Assembly: GCF_963665245.1 (NCBI RefSeq) | Contig: NZ_OY762267.1 | Span: forward strand, 868,001 to 932,000 | Direction of reading: 5' to 3' | DNA length: 64,000 nt | Source: an uncultured Paludibaculum sp. | GTDB lineage: Bacteria; Acidobacteriota; Terriglobia; Bryobacterales; Bryobacteraceae | Part shown: positions 8,049 through 18,159 of the stretch, piece after piece | Layout: the number at the start of each line of letters is the position of its first letter | Position numbering within the stretch: position 1 is the first letter of the stretch | Position numbers and translations under genes: made by a program | Notes under the pieces: generated by a model | Seen by the model: the letters and a program-made list of their open reading frames with translations, nothing else | Database searches by the model: none | Told to the model about the DNA's origin: nothing

Positions 8049-11000
8049 ATGGCTGTCGGAACTATCTTTGCGGCTAAAGAATTGGCGGTGGCATACCAGC
8101 CGTTGCTATTGGCCGAATTCACATTCTTGAACGGGGATATTGAACGGGTGGCATCGCACCCACTGAACGTCGCAGAAGGTGGCTTCCGGTATGGGGGTTA
8201 TGACTGGCTGGCGCGCGTCATGTCCTACAATCTGACGGCTACTCAGGCACTTTCGGAGTCTGGCATTGACTACACGCCGCAGGTGGACATCGAACTGGCC
8301 GATGTGGCCGGGGCCATCTGGGCGAAGGAACAGACTGTGGGTTTCAAAGGGGCCACGGTCACTTTGACGTTCGTGTTCTGGAATGTTGGCCATAACGAGT
8401 TTTCGGCGGATTCGCTGATCCGATTCGTCGGTGTTTGTGGGTCCCCGCAGAATGAGAATGGCACAGTCACAGTCACGGCTACATCGCTGATGAACATGTC
8501 CCAAGCCATGCTGCCACAGGTGCGCATTCAGAAGAAGTGTCCGTGGATATTCCCCCTGACGGCGGAACATCGGCAGGACGCGGCTGACGATGAGTCAAGC
8601 CAGTGGTATTTCTGCGGCTACAGCGTGGACGCTGAGGGGTCCAGCGCATGCGGAAACATGAACGGCGAAGACCCGTACAAAGCGTGTAATGGCACGTATG
8701 GGAACTGCCTGGAACGGCTTGGCAACGGGCTGAACATCACCAAGGATAGCAGCAACCGGCACACGGGCCGGTTCGGTGGCATCCAGTGGGCCATTCCAAC
8801 CACGTCATGGTCACGCGGGTACGTCAGCGGCAAGTACGAGGAAGTGACTAGCACAGCGAGCGAAGCGAAGTATGGGGACTTGGTTCCGCTGCATTACGGT
8901 GAAGGCTGGACGGACCCGGTTATCCTGACCACACAAGGGTCTGACGCGAACTTCACGACCATGCACTTGGTGCTTGGTTGGGGGAAGTTCACAGATGTCA
9001 GCATGGTAGTGGTAAACGGGACAATCATTCCGCACACATACAACGATACTGAAATGCCGTATGTTGGGGCCGGGGTTCCGAATGCCACAGAAGCGGCGAA
9101 ATCTGGCTGGTGGGTCTGCCTGAACAATGGTGACCGCAACGGGTCTATCGATCCGGCTATAAAGCTGTCCGAACAACCGGACTCATACGGCAATCTGTGC
9201 GTGCTGAAAGTCGTGGTGCCGCGCAAGCTGGCGGATAGCAGCAGTGTGCCACGGGTCCAGGTTCTGGCGCGCGGCCCAGCCCTGCGGCAGTACAGACGCG
9301 TCAGCGGCGTGTCTGTGTCAAATGGTGTGGCCACGGTTACCCTGCCTAGCGCCAACACGGATCTAGCCTCGAATGACCCGAACTTCCGTCTAGAGATTAC
9401 AGGGAACACCCTGGAAGGCATTAACGGAGTTTGGACGGGCTTGACCAATTGGACATATGGACCCCCCGGAACAGTGCAATTCAACGCCCCCGGCTGCCCG
9501 GACGGTACCGGCACCGGTGGCGCGCTAGGGTGGATTGGCTACACGGACATTCTGGCACCGGTGTTGCTGGATGTTCTGACGTGGGCAAACTGGCGCTATA
9601 ACAACATCAATCTTGAATCGTTTGTGGACTACAGTGAACTGTGCCGCGAACTCATTCCCTATAAGGACCAGTTCGGCAACACCAGCACGCATCCACGCTA
9701 CACATGTTCGCTGATTGTGCATCAGCGCCGTAGCGCGGCAGAGATCGTGCGCGGCCTGCGGAACGCGGGTAAGTGCATCCTGTACCTGGATGCGAACGGC
9801 AAGTTGGCCGTGAAGCACAAAGGCACCCTGGCCAGCCAGCAGCCTGCGCCGGTTCCGGGCAGCAATCACACCACGCCCGTCACATCCGTGTTGTTGGACG
9901 GGTCTGAAGGAATTGGCCATCTGGCATATGACTTCAACGAAAGCAACGTTGCGAAGAAGTCCGATAAGAAGACGCCAAGTCTATCTGTGACACAGCGCCC
10001 AGTCAGTGAATCAGCCAACCGTGTGACGGTCAACTATCAGGACCGGGACAACCGGTATATTTCTGAGAGTCTGACAATCATTGACGCGGAAGACGTGGCG
10101 CGCGTAGGGCAGGAAATCGTGGGCAACATGTCCGTGGAGGGCATCAACAACGCGGACCAAGGACGCCGCGCGGTTGGGGTCTGGATGGCAGAGGGCTACC
10201 GGGGGAACCTCCGTCCCAGTGCTTACGGGGACTTGATTGGGGACACCGGGGGCACCACCACGTATGAATGGGAAACCACCTTCAAGGTGGTCCACCTGAA
10301 TATTGGGGACCTGTGCCGGTTGACCTACCAACACTTGGGGGTGAGTAACCAACTGGTGCGCATCATCAAGATTCAGCCCACCAGCAACTTCAGCCGGTGC
10401 AAGATTACCGCGCTGCACCACAACGACCTATGGTATGTGGATACGTTCGGTCAGGAAGATGCTCCTATCTGGCGGTCAGACTTTCGCAATCGCGAACTGC
10501 GGCCAGCGTTCGGCTGGTGCCCGGATGCGGAAGGCCCGGTGGCCAACAATTCCATGGTGCCATTTTCGGACTGGACCTTCAGTCTGGCTTACGACTATTG
10601 GCCCAATGAAGACGGTAGCGCATCGGCCAAGCTGTGGGTTGGGGGACGGCTGCCCGTCAACGTCTTCAGTGCCGACGTTACGCCCCCGTTCTTGGGACTG
10701 CAAGGTACCACCAGCGCGACGGGTGGCGCGATACCGGGCGGAGCTACCTATTGGTACAGTGCGTGCGCCAAGGACGCGCAAGGGGGCTATTCTGCACCAT
10801 CCAGACTGATGGCTGTGGCCATACCCGCAGGGACAGACACGAACACTGCAACGGTGCCGGTTCCCTACTGGGACGCGGATACCACAGAATGGGTGCTATT
10901 CGGTGGCCGCACACCGTTGCGGCTATCAAAGCAGGCGGAAGGATCGGGCCAACCGGCCAGCATTACCGTCACTGCATACAATGAGGCGTCAGCCGGAATT

Positions 11001-12089
11001 CCAGACTCGGAATTCAACCAGATGGTGCTGCGTGTGCGGCGCGCGGTCAGCAGCGGGTGTTGGACCGCACCGGTCACCACCGTTACGGCGTCCAGCATTC
11101 AGGTGGCCGTTCCATCGGAAACTGGCTTCACGGTGGATCAATGGGCAGGCCACGATATCACTCTGTTGGGGCAGCGCAATGCTAATGCCAAGCCGCTGCC
11201 TGTATGGTCAGCCCGCGTTGCTGGCAACACCGAAGACACCCTGGCCCTGCTGTCCCCGGCCCCGGACACGGCTGTGATTGCTCCGGGGGATGTGGTGGTC
11301 ATGCGGTTCAAACCGATTATCGGCAGTGACGAAATCGGGAACTACATCGAAGACCCAAATCTGGCGAACGCCCTGAACCCGGAAGGGTTGGAGCCGGGCG
11401 CAGAAAAGGGCCGCATCCTGTTCTTCATCGCTGGCACCGCAAAAGGCCAATCGGTGAAGATTAAGGACAACACCGAAACCCGGTACTACATTGAAGGCAC
11501 TTGGTTGGTGGAGCCTGACGCCAGCAGCCGGTTTATTGTGTTGGAGCCGGTGTGGTGTGTGGAACAGCCGCAGGTGGCCGTGAACAACAGCACTGTGGCG
11601 GACATGTCCATGCTGCTGGACGTGAACAACGAAACAGGCAAGGCACTGTTTGTGCAAGCCTTCACCGTGGACGGTGGTGGTGATGAATCATCACCAGCGG
11701 ATTCACCCTTCCGCGAAATCTACGTGTTTGGTGACAAAGGCAGCGGCGGGTACACCGGGGCTGCCGTGTATTTGGCAGCAGATGGTAATCTTGCTATCGG
11801 TAGCGATCTTGCACCCATCATCACGCTGCACAGTTCGCAGCGCGCGGTGGCGGTTCGCGCGGAAGTGAAGCAAGCACCCACCGGGGCCGCGCTGACGTTC
11901 CGTGTAATGCTTGGGGCCGTCCTGTGGATGGCTCTTACCATTCCAGCCGGACAAACAACCATTGAGGCAACATCCGATCAACTGGCAGCGGCTGCGGACT
12001 TGGCTGCTGATACGCGCATCAAGCTGGACATCACGGCTGTGGGCACTACGTCCCCCGGCACTGACCTGACCGTAACAATCTTCATCTGA
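8049..12089 (+). CDS. Tail-tip hub: gpL-like cysteine cluster fused to a gpJ-like hub
   Basis: A 1346-residue tail-tip protein. Residues about 1-245 resemble lambda gpL, the distal tail protein that binds an iron-sulfur cluster: Cys164, 189, 201, 213 and 220 sit in KKCPWIF, YFCGY, and two further Cys contexts, followed by NRHTGRFGG, like the end of gpL. Residues about 270-800 look like a hub/gpJ-like region, including a conserved-looking VDYSELCRELI helix and a KCILYLDANGKLAVKHKG strand pair. The last third is a series of beta domains of fibronectin or jelly-roll type. If right, two lambda genes (L and J) are one polypeptide here. The protein acts at the tip in host contact and DNA release. 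Confidence 0.7.
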   Translation: MAVGTIFAAKELAVAYQPLLLAEFTFLNGDIERVASHPLNVAEGGFRYGGYDWLARVMSYNLTATQALSESGIDYTPQVDIELADVAGAIWAKEQTVGFKGATVTLTFVFWNVGHNEFSADSLIRFVGVCGSPQNENGTVTVTATSLMNMSQAMLPQVRIQKKCPWIFPLTAEHRQDAADDESSQWYFCGYSVDAEGSSACGNMNGEDPYKACNGTYGNCLERLGNGLNITKDSSNRHTGRFGGIQWAIPTTSWSRGYVSGKYEEVTSTASEAKYGDLVPLHYGEGWTDPVILTTQGSDANFTTMHLVLGWGKFTDVSMVVVNGTIIPHTYNDTEMPYVGAGVPNATEAAKSGWWVCLNNGDRNGSIDPAIKLSEQPDSYGNLCVLKVVVPRKLADSSSVPRVQVLARGPALRQYRRVSGVSVSNGVATVTLPSANTDLASNDPNFRLEITGNTLEGINGVWTGLTNWTYGPPGTVQFNAPGCPDGTGTGGALGWIGYTDILAPVLLDVLTWANWRYNNINLESFVDYSELCRELIPYKDQFGNTSTHPRYTCSLIVHQRRSAAEIVRGLRNAGKCILYLDANGKLAVKHKGTLASQQPAPVPGSNHTTPVTSVLLDGSEGIGHLAYDFNESNVAKKSDKKTPSLSVTQRPVSESANRVTVNYQDRDNRYISESLTIIDAEDVARVGQEIVGNMSVEGINNADQGRRAVGVWMAEGYRGNLRPSAYGDLIGDTGGTTTYEWETTFKVVHLNIGDLCRLTYQHLGVSNQLVRIIKIQPTSNFSRCKITALHHNDLWYVDTFGQEDAPIWRSDFRNRELRPAFGWCPDAEGPVANNSMVPFSDWTFSLAYDYWPNEDGSASAKLWVGGRLPVNVFSADVTPPFLGLQGTTSATGGAIPGGATYWYSACAKDAQGGYSAPSRLMAVAIPAGTDTNTATVPVPYWDADTTEWVLFGGRTPLRLSKQAEGSGQPASITVTAYNEASAGIPDSEFNQMVLRVRRAVSSGCWTAPVTTVTASSIQVAVPSETGFTVDQWAGHDITLLGQRNANAKPLPVWSARVAGNTEDTLALLSPAPDTAVIAPGDVVVMRFKPIIGSDEIGNYIEDPNLANALNPEGLEPGAEKGRILFFIAGTAKGQSVKIKDNTETRYYIEGTWLVEPDASSRFIVLEPVWCVEQPQVAVNNSTVADMSMLLDVNNETGKALFVQAFTVDGGGDESSPADSPFREIYVFGDKGSGGYTGAAVYLAADGNLAIGSDLAPIITLHSSQRAVAVRAEVKQAPTGAALTFRVMLGAVLWMALTIPAGQTTIEATSDQLAAAADLAADTRIKLDITAVGTTSPGTDLTVTIFI

Positions 12090-12094
12090 TTACC

Positions 12095-15000
12095 ATGGCC
12101 ACCGAAGCAATCACGAAGCTGCAACCAAACCGCACCGTCAGCCTGAAAGGGTTTGATCGGCGCGGCGCGGCTGCGGCCATTCACAGCGCCAGCGCCACCG
12201 GTTTCACTGTCAGCGGGGTCTTTCGGGACTTCGCTGATGTGGCCGTGGTGGACTTGTTCGATGCCGATAATGTGTATGAGCATTACACAATGCGGCATCT
12301 TCCTGATTTCGAATTGGCAGACCTGTCCTTACAGTTTGATCTGCGGTATCAGGGGCTGCAACCAATCGAGTCACCGAAACATCCCTGGGTGGCTTGGAAT
12401 TCCATGCAGTGCGTGCCGGTTAGTCGTCTCGATCAGACGGACTTGACTGGCGTGTCTGTTAATCTGTTCGATCAGGCAATGCTGCAGTCCGGGCAGTTGG
12501 GCGTTGCCCATGCGGATGTCCTGCTTCAGCAAGACCCCGAATCTACCGAAAGCGGTACGGTCACGGTCAATTATCTAAATATTCCGTTCAGATATCAATA
12601 TGAGGCAGCGGCGCAGTGGGACCCTTATGTGAATGCAATGCTGGCAGCTCTGAAGCTGAAGATTGAGGCGCAGTACGCAAGTTATACGGCAATTATAAAT
12701 GCTGTGATCGGCATGAAGAATGTGGCGATTGCTCTAGACGCGGAGCAGCAGGGACAGATTGCTGGATTGATCGCGCAGCGTGACCCATTAGTAAGTCTAG
12801 ACGCGCAGCAGCAGGCGCAACTAGCCACCTTGTGGGCGGAACGCTTTCCTCTGTTGGATGAAGAGACATCGCTTCTGCAACAGATCGCAGACGCGCAGGC
12901 AGCGGGCCAACCCACCGGAGACCTTGAAGCCCAACTCGCGTCCGTTCGTGACGCCATCTATACGAACGGCACGGCTATCAACACCCTGCAAGCTGAGAAC
13001 ACCGCGACAGTTAATCAAATCTACGTCATCAACGCGCAGATAACGGACCTACAGAACAAGAACTACACAGTGGTCAATTACGCGGGACCGGCCACGACGC
13101 CTCTAATTACCGACGTTCTTCAGCCGTTTCAGTGGAGGTTGTGGGGTAACAAGACGGCGCTTGGCACGGCTATCACCGTCGGGCCACTGTTGGCTGCGTT
13201 GCAGACGATAGCTGAGACACAGCCCGATGTCGTTAACTCCACGTCAGTGCTTGATGGGTTCTTAGCATACAGTGCCCTGCTAACAGACATCTTCGGGACA
13301 TCGCTAGACGCATATGCGGAAACCATCACTGCGGAAATGGCGGCTATCACTGCTGGGATTGAAGATATTGACACGGGAATAGAAGAATTGGGCGCGGAAG
13401 TGACTTCCGCGACGATGGCCGCTTCGCGGATTCGCGACCAGATCAATCAATATCAGTGGCAGGAAGAACAGCCTGCTGTGGCCATCATGGCTGAAACAGT
13501 TGGCCCATTGTTGACGTTGAAGGCCGCGCGCTGGGGTACCGTGGAAGTTGCCGCAAACGGCATTGATGTGACGTGGCTGACGGGTGATAAGTTTGCTGGT
13601 ATCGCAGACGCGTCCTATATCTACATTGACGGCGAACAGTACGAGGTAGCTACAGTCACGTCCCCCAGAACGCTGGTGCTGGCCGGTGCCGGGACGGAAG
13701 GGGCCGTCAGCGGGCGTTATCTTGCAGAACGTGGCGGGATTGATGGCAATCTGGTGGAAGCACAATGCCACAGTACAGGCAACCTGTCTGCGGATACGGC
13801 CATAATCCGGCTACAGGGTGGTAGCTCTGACTGTACTTGGCGCATTACCTTGCCCTTCACAGCGCTGGGCGTGGACTACCTGCGTAAGATGTGGCTGACG
13901 CTGGCCCCACCGCTGACCGTTGGGATGCTGCCCGCCACCGAGTTTCAGGCGGACTTCAGCAACTGGACCGTGACGGACCCGCAGAACGTGCGCGGCCTGA
14001 AGGTAGCCGGGCCGGGCAGCGTGCGGATTGGCAGCCGGGATGATTGGGCGCAGTTCCACGGGGCTGGCTGGACGGAATGGGTCACCAACGTAACACCCGG
14101 CTCTAACTTCTACTTCGGGGGCGCGGCACGTGCTACCGGGGCTGCTGCGGACTATGCGCAGGTGACGTACTCCTGCCAGTTCCCGCATGACCTGTACTTG
14201 GGCACGGATCTGTCAACGGACCGGGGCATTGTCACCACCACGGTGGACGGAATCGCGGGCCGCACGGTGGACACCTACCTCAACACAGACGCGTCCCTGG
14301 CCACGCGCAGGCTTATAAAGGCCGGTGTGCCAGCCGGTGAACACACCGTGGTCATTCGCAACAGCGGCGCGAAGAACGCTGCCAGCGGCGGGTGGAATTT
14401 CGTGTTTGACTACCTGGAAGCGGCTGTCCTGTCCGATGTTCCGGACCCCGCTGAAGTACTCACAACGGTGTCCCCGGCGTTGGACTGGGACACGGACCAC
14501 ACTTACAAGTTGCCACCGGCCCGGCTGATATGGAACCTGGACCGGCTTGGGCTGCATGGTGACATCAATGAATACATCGGCGTGTTCTGGTGGAACCAGC
14601 GCAGGCGCGTGAACGGGACAACACGGACGTGGACCATTCAACTGACCGGCATGTGGGATGTGGACGATAGGCTCACCGTGACGATTTCCGGTGTGCCTGT
14701 CAGCAGGAGCGTCCAGCCGGAAGACGGCGAAGACGCGCTGTCGCGCGCGCAGGCGGTGGCGGAAGGCATAGCCAGCCGCATCAATACGGCGTATGTAGGT
14801 GTTTGGGCGGAAGCACTGGGCACCGTCATTACCGTGCGTCCGCGTACAGCGATGTTCTGGTTTACGTGTTCGGCGTCCGTCAGTGGTTCCGGCTCCGTCA
14901 GTACAACTGGCAACCTGGACCCCGGCTCTGAAGGCATCTGGGAAGTGGACCCCAGTGCCCCGGTCCCACTGAACCGCGCGGCGCGGGACTGGCATACGGA

Positions 15001-16390
15001 CCTGTTCACTCAGGTTGCGGCCAAGGGCTGGAACCTAACGCTGTCCTATTCCATGGAACTGCTGAACCCGCCTGAAGACCCGGCTAGTGGGGCCGTGTAT
15101 GCGGCGCGGTACGGCAACGGCATCCAGGTCCTGACATCCACTGGTTTCGGCACGGAAGCTACGGCCACTATCACTAGCGTGACGCCCACCAGTCCAGCGG
15201 TGGTCACGGCAGACGGTCACGGATATGCTAGCGGGGACAGCATCAACGTGTTGGATGTGGTGGGAATGACCGGCGTGAACGGCACGTGGCCTGTAACTCG
15301 TTTAAACGCCGATCAGTTTTCGTTGGACGGGTCAACGGCTTCCGGGTCCTTTGTCCCGTGGACCGCAGCCGGTGGGGGCGCTGTGCCCACGGCAGTGCGC
15401 AACCTTCGCACTACCCACTGTACGTTCAGTGCTCCAATGCTGGCGTATCAGCAGCAGGTCTACCGGTACACGGCTGGGCTGATGCAATCAGCCGGGCTGA
15501 CGCCGTGGCTTCAATTCGGCGAGTTCCTATGGTGGTTCTTCAGCTACGGTTCCAAGCCGATCACAGGGGCCACTGCAACAACCCCTGTGCGCGTTTCGTG
15601 TCCAGGGCACGGACTTAGCACTGGTCAGCGGGCTATCATCACAGGGGCGCGTGGAATTGATGGCGCAAATGGCACGCGGTCTGTAAGTGTAATAGACGCG
15701 GACACTTTCAGCTTGGATGGGTCTGTGGGGAAGGGTGTATATCAGCCCGGAACCGGAAGTGTTCGCGGCTGGGGTATGGCATACTACGATGCTGAAACGG
15801 TGGCTGCGGCGCAGTTTGTGCTGGGCCGTCCGCTGGCCGCGTTCGGGACGCAGGATGATGACCCCACAGTGAACGGGGGCACGGATGCAGCCTTCCTGGC
15901 AGACAGGTTGAAGGCACACGTGGACGGTATCCGGTCCTACGTGCTGGCCGCGTATCCGGGTGCTAAATTCGAATGGCTTCACGCGCTGGACGTGAACGGG
16001 GCAGCGTGTTACCACACGTTGGACTTCCCGTATCCGCAAGGCGGACGGCTGAACGCAGCGGTGAACATTCCGGTTGCGTGGCAGTCCAAGGCAGGATCTG
16101 GATTGGACCGCATCAAAATGGAAGCCTTGTCTTGGGGCGCGACGTACCGCAATCTAGACAAGGCTAAGCAGGCCGTGCGGTGGCCCTACACGGCCCCGCA
16201 AGGCTGGCCGAAGGCCGATGTGCGGTATTTGATTCCCATCTTCAACGGGGGCTGCCCGTGGAAGCAAGAACTGCTATTCGCGCGGCAGGAAGGGGTGTCC
16301 CAAGTCAACCTGTGGGCGTGGGACCACCTGAGTCTTCTGCATGTGCGGCTACCTTTGCCCAAGGCTAAGGGTTCTGCGCGCCTAACGTAG
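12095..16390 (+). CDS. Tail fibre / receptor-binding protein with coiled coil and FCCH-like repeats
   Basis: A 1431-residue protein beginning 5 bases after the hub gene. Residues about 176-330 form a long coiled coil that contains a near repeat (LDAEQQGQIAGLIAQRDPL, then LDAQQQAQLATLWAERFPL). The middle is beta-rich. Two related modules at about 1024-1092 and 1152-1224 share the pattern VxxxGHGxxxGDxxxI..GxxGxNGT...DxFSLDGS, like the FCCH-like repeats often found in phage fibres. The last 200 residues look like a TIM-barrel-like domain with many aromatic residues (AYYDAE, FEWLHALDV, LWAWDHLSLLHV), perhaps glycan-binding or hydrolytic. The stop codon overlaps a GTTTAAAC octamer. Receptor binding is inferred from position and size. 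Confidence 0.7.
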   Translation: MATEAITKLQPNRTVSLKGFDRRGAAAAIHSASATGFTVSGVFRDFADVAVVDLFDADNVYEHYTMRHLPDFELADLSLQFDLRYQGLQPIESPKHPWVAWNSMQCVPVSRLDQTDLTGVSVNLFDQAMLQSGQLGVAHADVLLQQDPESTESGTVTVNYLNIPFRYQYEAAAQWDPYVNAMLAALKLKIEAQYASYTAIINAVIGMKNVAIALDAEQQGQIAGLIAQRDPLVSLDAQQQAQLATLWAERFPLLDEETSLLQQIADAQAAGQPTGDLEAQLASVRDAIYTNGTAINTLQAENTATVNQIYVINAQITDLQNKNYTVVNYAGPATTPLITDVLQPFQWRLWGNKTALGTAITVGPLLAALQTIAETQPDVVNSTSVLDGFLAYSALLTDIFGTSLDAYAETITAEMAAITAGIEDIDTGIEELGAEVTSATMAASRIRDQINQYQWQEEQPAVAIMAETVGPLLTLKAARWGTVEVAANGIDVTWLTGDKFAGIADASYIYIDGEQYEVATVTSPRTLVLAGAGTEGAVSGRYLAERGGIDGNLVEAQCHSTGNLSADTAIIRLQGGSSDCTWRITLPFTALGVDYLRKMWLTLAPPLTVGMLPATEFQADFSNWTVTDPQNVRGLKVAGPGSVRIGSRDDWAQFHGAGWTEWVTNVTPGSNFYFGGAARATGAAADYAQVTYSCQFPHDLYLGTDLSTDRGIVTTTVDGIAGRTVDTYLNTDASLATRRLIKAGVPAGEHTVVIRNSGAKNAASGGWNFVFDYLEAAVLSDVPDPAEVLTTVSPALDWDTDHTYKLPPARLIWNLDRLGLHGDINEYIGVFWWNQRRRVNGTTRTWTIQLTGMWDVDDRLTVTISGVPVSRSVQPEDGEDALSRAQAVAEGIASRINTAYVGVWAEALGTVITVRPRTAMFWFTCSASVSGSGSVSTTGNLDPGSEGIWEVDPSAPVPLNRAARDWHTDLFTQVAAKGWNLTLSYSMELLNPPEDPASGAVYAARYGNGIQVLTSTGFGTEATATITSVTPTSPAVVTADGHGYASGDSINVLDVVGMTGVNGTWPVTRLNADQFSLDGSTASGSFVPWTAAGGGAVPTAVRNLRTTHCTFSAPMLAYQQQVYRYTAGLMQSAGLTPWLQFGEFLWWFFSYGSKPITGATATTPVRVSCPGHGLSTGQRAIITGARGIDGANGTRSVSVIDADTFSLDGSVGKGVYQPGTGSVRGWGMAYYDAETVAAAQFVLGRPLAAFGTQDDDPTVNGGTDAAFLADRLKAHVDGIRSYVLAAYPGAKFEWLHALDVNGAACYHTLDFPYPQGGRLNAAVNIPVAWQSKAGSGLDRIKMEALSWGATYRNLDKAKQAVRWPYTAPQGWPKADVRYLIPIFNGGCPWKQELLFARQEGVSQVNLWAWDHLSLLHVRLPLPKAKGSARLT

Positions 16391-16397
16391 TTTAAAC
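16390..16397. repeat. GTTTAAAC palindrome, one of six copies in the phage
   Basis: Self-complementary octamer starting on the last base of the fibre stop codon. Other copies: 309-316, 2582-2589, 6186-6193, 15300-15307 and 22799-22806. See the finding for why the number is surprising. Confidence 0.8.
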
Positions 16398-16405
16398 ACT
16401 GATGA

Positions 16406-17596
16406 GTGATTGTGAGCAAATCTCAACATAAAGAGGCTAAGCGCCGCTGTCCGGTGTGCAGGGAAGTGAAGACCTTCCCCGTCCGCAATGACACCTGCGG
16501 CAATGAATGCGCGCGGAAGCTGCGCACCGCGAATGCGGACCCGGCTGACGCGGTCCAGGAACACCGTCTAAAGTTGGAGAACAAGGAACTGAAGGCCCGG
16601 CTGAATGCCACTTTGGACGGTGTGGTGGCGGACGAACGCTATCAGCAGTTCATTGCGGATGTGACCAGCCGCAGGATTATCATCCCGGAATGGATCGGTA
16701 AGCCAGCCGGGCGTGAGAAGCACGAAGTGATGCCCAGTGTGTCCTTCAGCGATTGGCACCTGGATGAAGTGGTGAAGCCGGAACAGGTCCAGTACAAGAA
16801 CGCCTATAACCGGGCCATCGCGGAAGTGCGGCTGAAGAACTTCTTTCAGAACACTACGGACATCTGCTTCAAGTACCTCGGTGGCTTCCGCTATCCCGGT
16901 ATCGTGATGCCGTGGCTGGGGGACAACTTCAGCGGCAACATCCACGAAGAACTGCGCACCACCAACGCGGACGTGCTGCTGTCCAGCCTGCTTTACTGGA
17001 TTGCGCCGATGGCGTCCGGGCTGCGGCATTTGGCTGACGCCTTCGGCAAGGTCTACGTGCCGGTGGTGGTAGGCAATCACGGGCGCACCACGCTGAAGCC
17101 GATTCACAAGAACCGGACGCGGGACAATTTCGATTGGCTATTTGCGCAGATGGTGGCCCGCGAAGTGGCCGGGGACAAGCGCATCACATTTGCCATCAGT
17201 GAATCTCCGGACTTCCTGTACCGCGTGTACAACACCACGTACTTGATGACCCACGGGGACCAAGCCAAGGGCGGCAGTGGCATTGCGGCGCAGCTTAGCC
17301 CGCTGATGATTATGGTGGCGCGCAAGATGAAGCGGGAAAAGTTTGACTATCTGGTGTGCGGCCACTGGCACCGGCTGGCCAGCTTCATGAAGGTCCGCTG
17401 TAACGGTTCCGGCAAGGGCTATGACGAATATGCCTTCAACAGCAATTTCGAGTTTGAGCCACCGCAACAGGACCTGTGGCTGACGGACCCCCGGCACGGT
17501 GTGGTTGGTTCGGTGCCGGTTCACGTGCAATCCAGTCAGGAAGCATGGGTGAAGACGCGGGATTCCAGCAAATCTCCTGTCGCCTTTGCGGCCTGA
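16406..17596 (+). CDS. Calcineurin-like metallophosphoesterase with N-terminal zinc ribbon
   Basis: A 396-residue predicted metal-dependent phosphoesterase. The five metallophosphoesterase blocks are visible in order: SDWHLDE (D-x-H), WLGDN (GD), VVGNHGR (GNH), THGDQ (H), and CGHWHR (GHxH). This full set suggests an active dimetal enzyme, for a nucleic acid or phosphorylated substrate. Residues about 13-35 hold CPVC and CGNEC pairs, a likely zinc ribbon, so DNA or RNA is a plausible partner. Start is GTG 16406 (or 16412). It follows the fibre gene and precedes the SPFH gene. A similar arrangement in phages often marks DNA-metabolism or host-takeover enzymes; the specific substrate is unknown. 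Confidence 0.8.
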   Translation: MIVSKSQHKEAKRRCPVCREVKTFPVRNDTCGNECARKLRTANADPADAVQEHRLKLENKELKARLNATLDGVVADERYQQFIADVTSRRIIIPEWIGKPAGREKHEVMPSVSFSDWHLDEVVKPEQVQYKNAYNRAIAEVRLKNFFQNTTDICFKYLGGFRYPGIVMPWLGDNFSGNIHEELRTTNADVLLSSLLYWIAPMASGLRHLADAFGKVYVPVVVGNHGRTTLKPIHKNRTRDNFDWLFAQMVAREVAGDKRITFAISESPDFLYRVYNTTYLMTHGDQAKGGSGIAAQLSPLMIMVARKMKREKFDYLVCGHWHRLASFMKVRCNGSGKGYDEYAFNSNFEFEPPQQDLWLTDPRHGVVGSVPVHVQSSQEAWVKTRDSSKSPVAFAA

Positions 17597-17606
17597 AGGG
17601 GGCGCT

Positions 17607-18140
17607 GTGTTTGACCGGCTTGTACAGCTAATTGTGGATTCACTGAAGCTGTTCATGTTCTGGACCGTGGTGCCCAGCTACGCGGGTGGCGTAATCCTGC
17701 GGCTGGGTACCTTCCACCGGCTGGCCACACCTGGATTTCATTGGGTGTGGCCGTTCAGCATCGAAACCACGCTGCTGACCAACGTGGTGCCGGAAACCAT
17801 GAACGTGGGGCCGCAGTCCCTGACCACCAAGGACGGGGTTTCAATCGTCATTGCCACGGTGGTAACGTTTGGCGTTTCGGACCCCAAGGTCTTCCTGCTG
17901 GAAATCGAAGGGGGCAACCAAGTGGTGGATGACAGCACCTATGGCGTGGTTTCCGAACTGGTGCTGTCAAAGACGTGGGACGAACTGCGACACACGGACG
18001 TGGCCAACGAACTAACCAAGGCCGTGCGCAGACAGGCGAAACGGTACGGTGTGGATGTGCGCAGTGTTGCAGTCAGTGACCTTACCCGTTCACGTTCGCT
18101 GCGCCTAATGTCGCCACATCTGAAACACGTTGCCATGTAA
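17607..18140 (+). CDS. SPFH/band-7 domain protein
   Basis: A 177-residue short member of the stomatin/prohibitin/flotillin superfamily, likely membrane-associated. Residues about 8-25 form a hydrophobic anchor, followed by the typical G..L..FHR.ATPGFHWVWPF opening, the LTTKDGVSIVI strand, and the ELVLSKTWDEL and GVDVRSVAVSDL segments. I chose GTG 17607, preceded by GAAGGGGG, rather than the upstream TTG. It is shorter than cellular stomatins because it lacks the C-terminal coiled-coil oligomerisation tail. In phages such proteins are rare; possible roles are in modifying host membranes or excluding superinfection. Role inferred only. Confidence 0.8.
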   Translation: MFDRLVQLIVDSLKLFMFWTVVPSYAGGVILRLGTFHRLATPGFHWVWPFSIETTLLTNVVPETMNVGPQSLTTKDGVSIVIATVVTFGVSDPKVFLLEIEGGNQVVDDSTYGVVSELVLSKTWDELRHTDVANELTKAVRRQAKRYGVDVRSVAVSDLTRSRSLRLMSPHLKHVAM

Positions 18141-18159
18141 GGACTTGGCAGCCGTCCAG

